Of a DNA stretch of 64,000 nucleotides, positions 22,854 through 33,000 are shown piece by piece (positions within the stretch are counted from its first letter, which is position 1; every line of letters starts with the position of its first letter). The translations under genes were made by a program, and so were the position numbers. Source of the DNA: Merluccius polli (lineage: Eukaryota; Chordata; Actinopteri; Gadiformes; Merlucciidae); assembly GCA_030340625.1 (NCBI GenBank), contig JAOPHQ010004277.1, positions 1-64,000 of the forward strand. Reading direction: 5' to 3'. The notes beneath the pieces are model-generated. The model had not been told where the DNA came from. It did no database searches and was given only the letters and a program-made list of their open reading frames with translations.

Positions 22854-25573
22854 CACTCTATTAGCCAAACTGAGCACTGACTTCTCAAAGATAGACTGGA
22901 GAGAAAGGGAGTCTTTCCTGCCAATTACCTTCATCGCTGTTTTTTGCATTTTAGATATTTTAGATTTGAGCTGAACAGAAAGAGTCCCAAACCAGGCAGC
23001 CATGCCATATCTAATAATGCTCCCAAGGACTGAGTCATAGAATGTAGACATAATTCCTGTACTTACACCAAAAAGTCTCAGTCTACGAAGAAAGTGCAAT
23101 CTTTGAGCCAATTGGGAACACAAATAATCAACCTGAACATGCCATTTCAGCTGATTGTCCATGTGGACCCCCAAGTACTTATAAGAAGTAACCTGCTCAA
23201 TCTGCACTTTACCAATGACCACTGGGTCATGAAGGCGTACACTTCTTGGGTCAAAGATCATTTCTTTTGTCTTAGTGGTGTTCAAGATCAGGTGACTGTT
23301 GCCACATACAGTATTAAAGTTGTTAATCTCCTGCATATAGCCCACCGGACTATCATCACCCCTCAGAAGGCTCAGTATGACAGTGTCATCAGAAAATTTA
23401 AAAATGTAGTTATTAGGGAGACTACTCCTACAATCATTAGTGTAGACGGTGAATAGGAAAGGAGAACTCACTCCCCCTTGTGGTACACCAGTGCTACACC
23501 GTCTGGGACTTGAGAGAGTAGAATTCACTTTAACCTGTAAGGATCTGTTTGTTATCAACGAGTGGAACCATCTGATTATGTAAGGGTTTACATTCATGTT
23601 GGATAGCTTCTTTACCAGTAGCTGAGGACATACCGTGTCAAAAGCGGAGCTGAAGTCAGCAAAAAAAACACGTGCGTACGCCCTAGGATCTTCCAAGTGC
23701 TTACTGATTAAATGAGTGATGCTGGCTACAGCATCCTCAGTGCTTCTCCCAGCTCTGTAAGCGAACTGGAGTGGGTCCAGTAAAGGAGCTACATCAGACT
23801 TGAGTTGGTTCACAATTATCCTTTCGAAGCATTTCATCACATTACATGTTAAGGCAATTGGTCTATAGTCCTTGTTCTCAGAAGGACAAGACACTTTCGG
23901 TACAGGAATGACAATAGATCTTTTCCAGATCTCGGGAACCATGTGCAAGTCGATCGACTTCTGAAATATAGGGCACCAGGCCGCAGTGAGCTCTTCAGAG
24001 CACATTTGTAGCAGCATGGCGGGCAAACCATCCGGCCCCATGGATTTCTTGTTGCCAGCCTTACTGAAAATGCACTTGACCTGATGTGGGTCAATAAGGA
24101 TACGATGTGAAACATTACACATAGGTATAACATCAGTGGTCACAACCTGTTCCTGCGTAGCAGAACCTTTGTCATACCTCAGAAAGAAATCGTTCAACTC
24201 ATTAGCACAAGACAGTTCATCAAGAGTGATAGTTTGATTACGCTTTGGGTTCATGTTAGTTATTTTTTTCATGAAATCCCACAATCCTTTAGAGTTCATA
24301 GTGCTGACACTGTCCTCTAAAGCAGAACAATGGTTACTTCTGGCTTGCTTCAGTAGTCGATTTAGATCCCTTTGAGCGGCAGCCACACCACCCCTATCCC
24401 CATTTTTAAAAGCCACTTTCTTGCTGTTTAGACAGTCTTTTACCTCCTTGGTAATATAGGGCTTGTTGTTCGGAAAGTGAGTGATTGTCTTTTTGGGAAT
24501 CACATTGTCCACACAGAACTTAATGTAGTCCGTCACAGTCTCAGTTGCCTCATCTAGTTCCAGGTCATGGAATATGCTCCAGTCTGTACATAGGAAGCAA
24601 CCTTTCAGAGCCTCTACACTGTCCTCCGTCCACTGCAGGACAGTTTTTTGAACAGGCTTACTGGATTTGAGAGCGGTCTTGTACGTGGGCATGAGCTGTA
24701 CAGTAGAATGATCAGAGTTCGCAAGTGGAGGAAGAGTTTTTGCTCTATAGGCATCTTTGATGTTGCCATAGCATTTGTCAAGAACATTACTTTTCCTGGT
24801 GCCACATTTAACATATTGGAAGAACCCTGGTAACACTGGTTCAAGTCTACAATGGTTGCAGTCTCCCAGCAGAAAGACAGGCGCACCCGGAGTGCGTTGC
24901 ATTTGTGCATAAACACAGTCAGCCAGCCTGGTAGCTGCCCTGGCAGCATTAGCACTAGGAGGTATATAAACAGCACATACAATAATATTTCCGAATTCCC
25001 TTGGAAGATAAAAAGGTCTCATCGAGACACACAGCATTTCTAGGTCAGGGTCACAGAACTTTTCTCTGACGGTGTACTGACTGCACCAGTTTTTACTTTA
25101 CACGTTTCAGTAAAAACCAGTAGACTGGCCTCCCTGTATTCGTGACTAAATCTCATCAGTAAGCGGAGCTCATCCATTTTGCTCCGTAGAGAACGCACAT
25201 TACTCAAGATGATGGAAGGCAGCGGGGGTCTGTTTCCCCTTCTGCGGATTCGCTGCCTCACTCCTCCCTTCCTGCCTCTCTTCCTCCGTCTGCCCGCAGC
25301 CGCAGGTCCACTGGTGGAGACAGCCACCGGGAGGTTCACCGGCGGGGAGATTCCTTTCCACCGAAGGGCAAGCAGTGCCTCTCTCGTGTAGGCACGTAGA
25401 ACTGCCGTGTTTGGAGATGGTGTTTCCAGCCCGCTTGTACACAGCAACTCCCCGGCTATCAGGAACAGCACAATCAGCGTGAGCGTCCATAGTGTTGCCA
25501 TGACAACACAAGTAGTTGTAGCTCCACCGAGCCACTCAAGGAGAAACAAAACAACCAAGCACGGCAACTGCAC
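22851..25573 (-). pseudogene. LINE A ORF2: endonuclease and reverse transcriptase, nearly intact
   Basis: The N-terminal piece (25573-25040) has a basic stretch and SIILSNVRSLRSKMDELRLL, the endonuclease start. The main piece (25037-22851, 728 codons) has VFLLGDCNHCRLEPVLP, LANSDHSTVQLMP (endonuclease), then YRPIALTCNVMKCFERII, RVFFADFSSAFDTVCPQLL, GVPQGGVSSPFLFTVYTND, catalytic FSDDTVIL and YKYLGVHMDNQLKW. A frameshift and a deletion of the middle of the endonuclease lie near 25040-25100. The C-terminus is split by the hAT. The enzyme family is Rex1 within the CR1/L2 group. Confidence 0.8.
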
Positions 25574-25965
25574 AGTGTCATGTGCTAAGACCTACTCAGA
25601 CGAGACTCAGGCGTACATTTCGTCCCAACTGAGCAGTACTAACGACAAGTCCGTGCATAAGAACCGTGCCAGACTCGAGGAGAAGAGCTAGTTGGTTAGC
25701 GCGCCGGCTAACAACACAGCACAGCTGACTCGAGGAGAAAGCTAGTCGGCTAGCACACCGGCTAAAAATCCAGCACGGCAACGAAACAGTTCTTTAAGGC
25801 TGAGATTCAGGCGTACATTCCGTCTCAGATGAGCAGCACTATGCTTCAATGTCCGCACAAACGGTGCCGAGGACTGACAGTCAACAAAACACATAGAAAA
25901 AAAACGCTTAGATGCAGAGCAGCAGCACTCGAGCCCGGGTCGCCACAGAGCAGCGCCACCAAAGA

Positions 25966-27067
25966 GTCATACTGAGAGAGAGGAGCAAGAGGAAGAGAGA
26001 AGAGAGAGAGAATTATGTTCAGCAGCAGTCTCTCCAGGCATTTCATCATGATGGATGTTAAGGCTATGGGGCGGTAGTGGTTAGGTTCTGTGGGTCTGGG
26101 TTTCTTTGGTACTGGGATTATGGTGGCAGTTTTCCATAGTATGGGTATAGTGGCAGTCCGGTAAGATTGGCAAAAAAATGAGTGCAGTATTGGGGAGAGC
26201 TCCATGGCACAGGTCTTAAGCACCCTGGCTGAGATGCCATCAGGCCCTGGAGCTTTGCCGGGCTTGCAACGGCTCAGCTCGCGCCGTACCTCCTCCTCTG
26301 TGAAAGGGGCCGGTTCTTCAGGGTCTGGTGGTGGGAGGGCTCTCAGCAAGACCTGACACTCGGATGAGAAGTCCTGGTTGTCGTGACGGGTGAAGAATGT
26401 GTTCAGCTCTTTGGTGAAGGTTTCTGGATCACTGACTGTGCATGTGGATTTGGGTTCACATCCAGTCAGGATTTTCACCTTGCTTGGTGTTCATATTGCT
26501 GAATTCTGTTTCCAGTTTGTTTTTATAGTCCAGTTTGGCTTTGAAAACCTCGTTCCTTATGTTCCTATTTGTTGCCTTGAGGCTGGCCCAGTCCTTGTGC
26601 CTGAAGGATTTGTGTTTTTCCTTCAGGCTCTGTTTAATTTGAGGAGTAATCCAGGGTTTGGAATTGGGATATATCCTTATTATTTTCGATGGGATTGTGG
26701 TGTGTATGCAGAATTTGATGTAGTCTGTGATGACAGAAACCCTGTCATCCAGATCCCCACCAAATGTGTCCCAGTCGGTGCAGGCCAGGGAGCCTTGTAG
26801 TTGGATGATGCCGTCCTCCGACCATTGGGGGGCGCTGTGGCACTGTGGTTTGTGACGTTTCAGCTCTTGTCTGTACAGCGGAAGTAAACAGATGACGTTG
26901 TGGTCAGCAAGTCCGAGCGGTGGATATGAACGGGCACGGAAGGCATCGGTGATATTCCCGTAGCATAAATCCAAGATGTTTCCCCTTCTTGTTGGAATAT
27001 CCACATATTGTTGAAGTGAAGGTAACACACAATCCAGTCTGCAGCCGTTGAAGTCCCCCAGAATAAA
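25966..27067 (-). pseudogene. Rex1-like LINE B, 5' half (endonuclease end and RT start)
   Basis: The minus frames are 27094-26456 (FILGDFNGCRLDCVLP, GLADHNVICLLPLY and a Lys-rich connector) and 26478-25846 (CKPGKAPGPDGISARVL, NHYRPIALTSIMMKCLERL). The coding sequence stops matching near 26000, where LINE A begins, and resumes at 21545. The upstream end is 5'-truncated in the endonuclease. A frameshift separates the two frames near 26470. Confidence 0.8.
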
Positions 27068-27150
27068 CTTTTTGAATGGAATTATGGAAATCAAACAACT
27101 TTTCCATGATATTCTACTTTTTTGGAAAGGGTCTGTATACTGTATATAAA

Positions 27151-27200
27151 TGCCATCTTTTATTGATTGAAATTGTTACCTAATTGTCGTCTTATTTTTT
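27151..27200 (+). repeat. 50-bp direct repeat, left copy
   Basis: TGCCATCTTTTATTGATT and TTACCTAATTGTCGTCTTAT here recur at 29841-29890 with two differences. The pair brackets a 2.6-kb block containing a hAT and a Tc1 element. Confidence 0.85.
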
Positions 27201-27256
27201 ACCGGGATCACCAGGCACCGTTTCAAGACTCACAGTATGCAACACAACGTCCTTTT

Positions 27257-28465
27257 TAGGGTTGTGCCGATAGACGATATCATCGTCCATCGTGATTGGC
27301 TGACCGACATCACGATGTAGCGCAACCATCGTGATGCCACGCCCCCCTCCCTGTCAAACACAAACCAATCCTAGTCTCCTCTATAGCCTAAAAACTTGGA
27401 TTGCTCTGTAAATTATATTGAGAATATAACTAATGCATATGCTCTTTCAAATAACCTGCAACCCAGGGGTCGGGAACCTGAGGCTCCTTTGCTGACTGAG
27501 TAGGCTCTCCGACGATGCTGAGCTTTTTACCACCTTCCTAAAACGAATGATCATGTCAATGCATGGCATGATGTCAAATGCATTTCTAAATTAGTTATAT
27601 AACTTGATCTAATACAGGGTAATTTAACCTCAGTCGGATCCGCAACTTCTCACGTAAATGTAATGGTCAACAGCGCAGCCGCGTTTCACAAAAATCGCAC
27701 ACGCATTGATCTCCAGCAGCTTCACATCCGAACTCCTGTTTTAGAGAATTTATTGAGCTCACCACCTTCTTCAAATTCACAGTCCACCCACACAAGTGCG
27801 CCCTGATTGAATCCCTTTGGTCATGAATCCCCGCTATTTATTTTTGAGAATTAAGACGTTGCTGTCCTGAGCGTCCCATCAGCTGGAGAGAATCGCGCAG
27901 CTTGCGAGTGTAGCACAAATGGACCGAAATAAAAAAAAAAAACCTTCAAGCTCCGAATTCTTGGCCATGATGTCAAATTGAATGAAAGAATGAAGGTGCT
28001 TCTGTTAACACACATTTATTAAAACACAGAAGTCGTACCCTTTACCAACCAACGCCATTGCATCAACTGTTCTTGTGGAAGCGACTTTTTTTTTTTCTTT
28101 TTTTTTTTGTCTTACGTGCAACATATTGAGAAGCCCGGATGAGTAGGCCTAGGCTAATGAGTAGGGTTAGTACAATAACTGTATAGTTATTGTACTAACT
28201 AACTGTTTTTTATGGGTTTATTTTTGGCACACAAAAGGTCCGGCGGAGAGAGAAGTCCGGTGGGCCGGCGCTGGAAAGAGCGCGCGGCGCTTTGTGTGTC
28301 CACTGAATGACTTCACAATGTATAGTTTTTAAGTAGAAAAAAATATATATTTATAGTAAAAAGTATTATTGTAAAAAGTGGTCAAAACGACGATATCATC
28401 GTCAATCACGATGTTTTATGGTAATCATCGACGAGTGCCAATTTAGCGGACATCGCCCAACCCTA
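27257..28465. mobile_element. hAT-type element with empty site at 53337 (1,209 bp)
   Basis: It starts TAGGGTTGTGCCGATAGACG and ends CGCCCAACCCTA. An exact 8-bp duplication GTCCTTTT lies at 27249-27256 and 28466-28473. The related sequence at 53281-53430 has a single GTCCTTTT (53337-53344) with the same flanks and no insertion, a direct pre-insertion control. Sub-terminal ACGATATCATCGTC motifs are present at both ends. No transposase is visible. Confidence 0.9.
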
Positions 28466-28549
28466 GTCCTTTTGATCGATAACAATAGAAATTGATCGAC
28501 ACATTTCTTAACGATCAATGATCTATCATCGATTAATTATGCCCATCCG

Positions 28550-28589
<40 letters not shown>

Positions 28590-28599
28590 TGTATATATA

Positions 28600-29814
28600 C
28601 ACTCACCGGCCACTTTATTAGGTACACCTTGCTAGTACCGGGTTGGACCCCCTTTTGCCTTCAGAACTGCCTTAATCCTTCGTGGCACAGATTCAACAAG
28701 GTACTGGAAACATTCCTCAGAGAGTTTGGTCCATATTGACATGATAGCATCACGCAGTTGCTGCAGATTTGTCGGCTGCACATCCATGATGCGAATCTCC
28801 CGTTCCACCACATCCCAAAGGTGCTCTATTGGATTGAGATCTGGTGACTGTGGAGGCCATTTGAGTACAGTGAACTCATTGTCATGTTCAAGAAACCAGT
28901 CTGAGATGATTCGCGCTTTATGACATGGCGCGTTATCCTGCTGGAAGTAGCCATCAGAAGATGGGTACACTGTGGTCATAAAGGGATGGACATGGTCAGC
29001 AACAATACTCAGGTAGTCTGTGGCTTTGACACGATGCTCAATTGGTACTAATAAGCCCAAAGTGTGCCAGGAAAATATCCCCCACACCATTACACCACCA
29101 CCACCAGCCTGAACCGTTGATACAAGGCAGGATGGATCCATGCTTTCATGTTGTTGACGCCAAATTCTGACCCTACCATCCGAATGTCGCAGCAGAAATC
29201 GAGACTCATCAGACCAGGCAACGTTTTTCCAATCTTCGATTGTCCAATTTTAGTGAGCCTGTGCGAATTGTAGCCTCAGTTTCCTGTTCTTAGCTGACAG
29301 GAGTGGCACCCGGTGTGGTCTTCTGCTGCTGTAGCCCATCCGCCTCAAGGTTCGACGTGTTGTGCGTTCAGAGATGCTCTTCTGCATACCTCTGTTGTAA
29401 CGAGTGGTTATTTGAGTTACAGTTGCCTTTCTATCAGCTCGAACCAGTCTGGCCATTCTCCTCTGACCTCTAGCATCAACAAGGCATTTGCGCCCACAGA
29501 ACTGCCGCTCACTGGATATTTTCTCTTTTTCGGACCATTCTCTGTAAACCCTAGAGATGGTTGTGCGTGAAAATCCCAGTAGATCAGCAGTCTCTGAAAT
29601 ACTCAGCCCGTCTGGCACCAACAACCATGCCACGTTCAAAGTCACTTAAATCACCTTTCTTCCCCATTCTGATGCTCGGTTTGGACTGCAGCAGATCGTC
29701 CTGACCATGTCTACATGCCTAAATGCATTGAGTTGCTGCCATGTGATTGGCTGATTAGAAATTTGCGTTAACGAGCAGTTGGACAGGTGTACCTAATAAA
29801 GTGGCCGGTGAGTG
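28600..29814 (-). mobile_element. Tc1-like transposon in a TA microsatellite
   Basis: Inverted ends CACTCACCGGCCACTTTATT and AATAAAGTGGCCGGTGAGTG are perfect and flanked by TA. This terminus belongs to an abundant fish Tc1 family. It is inserted in (TA)n (about 28552-28599 and 29815-29840). It holds a transposase on the minus strand. Confidence 0.95.
28632..29667 (-). pseudogene. Tc1 transposase, one frameshift and one stop
   Basis: It starts with MGKKGDLSDFERGMVVGARR at 29667. Near 29610 about two bases are missing and the frame moves to the piece with LSISETADLLGFSRTTISRV (paired helix-turn-helix DNA binding) and RRTLRRMGYSSRRPHRVPLL. An in-frame TAA at 29252-29250 follows FAQAH. The same frame then continues through WSDESRFLL to QDNAPCHKA and WPPQSPDLNPIEHLWDVVER, the DDE catalytic end, and stops at 28632. 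Apart from these two lesions the enzyme is complete. Confidence 0.92.
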
Positions 29815-29840
29815 TATATATATATATATATATATATATA

Positions 29841-29890
29841 TGCCATCTTTTATTGATTTAAATTGTTACCTAATTGTCGTCTTATTATTT
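29841..29890 (+). repeat. 50-bp direct repeat, right copy
   Basis: Matches 27151-27200 except two bases. It lies directly after the TA microsatellite that hosts the Tc1 element. Confidence 0.85.
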
Positions 29891-29980
29891 AGTACGCTAC
29901 TCTCCTTTTCACCAAGAATCAAAGCAGCAGGAGTTCCTGTTATGAGTCGGTTGTTATATCATAAATTCATTCATATTTTT

Positions 29981-29997
29981 TTTGTTCATCTTTCAGG
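29981..29997 (+). promoter_or_regulatory. Splice acceptor of the gene 1 coding exon
   Basis: A pyrimidine-rich TTTGTTCATCTTTCAG ends at 29996; exon sequence GAAAACACAGG follows. The equivalent acceptor in gene 2 ends at 55927 and is followed by the same exon sequence. About 70 bp upstream (TTCCTGTTATGAGT and TTATATCATAAATTCATTCA) is also conserved between the two genes. Confidence 0.75.
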
Positions 29998-30052
29998 AAA
30001 ACACAGGTTGCACGCGAAAATCACCACTTAACTGCTGAATAAATTATCAAAA

Positions 30053-33000
30053 ATGGGGAACGTACCATCAGAAAGTAACATGGGTGACAGTCTGAGATGC
30101 TGCAAGTGTAATAAAGTCCTGCCTCCATGCACAACCTTCGATGATTTATACCAAAGTAATATCCATGGGCGGTATGTACATGTGTTCAATGGAGGTGAAT
30201 ACTACAGACCAGTTGGCTGCGATAATATGTACGAGTGTGAATATTGCTTTAATGAGCCAATCAGGGAAGAGGAAATGAGGAGAGAGGAGAGGAGAAGAGA
30301 AGAGGAACGAAAGAGGAGAGAGGAGGAGAGGAGAAGAGAAGAGGAGAGACAGAGGAGAGAGGAGGAGAGGAGAAGAGAAGAGGAGAGACAGAGGAGAGAG
30401 GAGGAGAGGAGAAGAGAAGAGGAGAGACAGAGGAGAGAGGAGGAGAGGAGACGAGAAGAGGAGAGACAGAGGAGAGAGGAAGAGAGGAGAAAAGAAGAGG
30501 AGCGAAAGATGAATCAAAGACTACAAGAATCACACCAACTAGCCAGGGAGCAGCATGAGAAACAACTGAGCAGCAACATTTCAGAAGAATATGAGTCCAA
30601 GCGAGATGTTCTGATAAGGCATCTGGATGAGTTTGAGGCTAACTATGAATCAGGCAGTGACAGTGAGCTTCTAGAAATCCTCTCTTTGAAATGCAGTATC
30701 CCAGTTCCACATCTCAGTCTCACTCAGCTGACAGCTGATGAGCTGGGGAAGATCCTGTCAGTCCTGGACCAACTTCTGTTTGATGAATGGATTAGTGCTC
30801 CCCCATCCCTCAGCACTCTGCAGCACACTCAAGTGTTCATCACAGAGCTGTGTGCCTTGTCTCTGGAGATATCCGAGGGAGTTTCCCTACAAAGCATCTC
30901 CAATCATGTGCAGTACTTGGTGGAATCCATCAGCCAATCAGCATGTAATGTTTTTGAGAGTTTCCTGCTGACTCAAGCCCTGTATCTGAACCTGATGCAC
31001 TTTTTCACTGACTATGGCAGCTCTGATACTGACGCAGTCCTCATAGCCAAACAATGGGCTGAAGATGAGCTTTCCACTGAGCGCCTCTTTCTTATAGAAT
31101 TCCTGAGCACCCTCACATCATCACTGCAGAATGCAGTTGGAAGAGCCTCTGTGTTCATTTTAAAGATGGAAATCCAGTGCTTGAACCATCTCTTATCTAC
31201 ACTCACACATCTAAATGGCAAGGAAACCCACTCAGAATCCACTGAAATGCTCCTCAGACTTGTGCACACAAACCAATGGACCCCAACAGAGGCAGTGACT
31301 CTGCTCAAAGCACTGTCACGGACATATACAGAGGATGTTTCAATAACTGAAGTTCTTACGTTGGTACAAGTGTATGACATATCGCCAGAGTGGACGGATG
31401 AGTCTGGACGCTCTCTCATCCTGGCAATTGACTTTGCTGGCCCTGAGAGATTCCATCAGGATTTCCAAAAGACTCTCAGAAGGGAAGATGAGAGCAGTCT
31501 AGTTACAGCTCTAGCAGAATTAAAAATGTTATGGAAGTTGGATGATTCTGTGATTGATATAATAGAAAACATTACCACTGGCGTCCTGCAATATTCAGAA
31601 AATGCACCAAAAGATGCACCATTTATGAAAGATTCCTTTCAATGTGTAACCTTGAATGCAGATGACATACAGAACACTTTGTCTCAGCTCTGCAAAGCAG
31701 TTTTTGACACAAAAGGCTGGTGGCCCACAGTGAGTCAGATGCTGCGGTGGTGTGCGTTGGTGCTGACTGAGAAGAGTGGAGTGCTACAACTGGTTGGTGT
31801 GGAAGAAGACCCATGTGTCACAGCCATGTTTGCAGCCGCACAAGTCTGCATGGGAAACAAACTGGACATTGTGCTGAGCTGTGATGTTCACTCAGAGGAG
31901 CGAACTAAGGAGTGGTCTGACTTCTACAAGTACCTTGGAATTTCTCTCAACACAAACATGAAGAAAACTAATGCATCATACAGGGATGTCTATGAAGCGG
32001 ACATCGTGTATGGTACCATCAATGACTTTGTCTCTGATTACTTTCAATATGGCATAGAGGTGATGGAAACAGGGAACCCTCAGCTTAGTCGTGGATTTAT
32101 CATTGAAGAACAAAGTCTCAGTTCTTCCCCTAATCTGGAACTTACAAGGATCAAGGACAATGATTCCCTGGTGTTCGCTGCAGAGGTCCTGCAAAACCTC
32201 ATGGGTAAATTTCACAGTGAAGATATGGAACTGAGATGCCGGTTTATTAAGGCTATTTTTCAGGTGCTCCACACCAACCTAAACAAAGACACAAACACTG
32301 ACAATAAAATCATCACCATCTCAAAGAAAATTACTGGAAAGGGATTGCCTTCTAATGAGGTCTTCATTCTGACCTTTCTTGAGAATCTCCTTAAAGTGGT
32401 TACTGAAGAAACAGAAAGTGAGAAAAACAGGACATCTCCTGCAGGCAAATGGTGTTTGGAGATGTTATTTGCCTGTGTGGAGCAATTCCAAGCATCAACC
32501 ACTACAACAGAAGTCATCCAGATAGTTTCAAATATTGGAGCACAAAGACTTTGGTCACCAGTAGAGGCCTTAAACCTCCTTGGAGCATTAACTGACCACC
32601 ATCATGATGAAGACTGTATTTCCATCATGAAGATTTTACATTTAATGGCAACATATCAGGTTTCTAGCAAGTGGACAGATGAGAACAACCAATCTCTCCT
32701 TAAGCTCTTAGTTTCATCTAGAACTGAGAATCTGATCCAGCATTTAGAAAAGAGCCTTAGAGATGAGGAAATAAAAAGCATTGACACTCTTTTTGATGAA
32801 ATACGGCAGATGAAAGACATTGATGAACAAACACTGAGTAAATCATACAGTGTAGTAACTCATGTAACAAACCTGATCAAAACCAGGAAAATTGAAAACC
32901 ACACAGATGTCCAGCGAGCTAGGAATCTGAGTCAGAGCACGGACACAGAAGACCTTCAGGAGTTCCTGGCAGTCGTATGCAATGCTGTACACCTGCACAG

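Larger units (their letters stand above)
21546..25965 (-). mobile_element. Rex1-like LINE A, inserted into LINE B in the same orientation
   Basis: The 3' end at about 21562-21600 is a GATGA-type microsatellite plus TATACTTTATTGTCCCACAA (minus strand: a UTR ending in short repeats). The 3' UTR spans 21600-22090. The coding part spans about 21950-25573, interrupted by a hAT (22102-22853). The 5' part to about 25965 contains partly repeated segments (CTCGAGGAGA and TTCAGGCGTACATT-like motifs twice). It separates the two halves of LINE B precisely within that element's reverse transcriptase. Confidence 0.75.

Noticed and set aside
30146..30533. Minus-strand frames rich in Leu/Ser/Pro opposite the Arg/Glu repeat
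   Set aside because: They are the reverse reading of a repetitive GAGGA-type codon run; the same shadows occur opposite gene 2.
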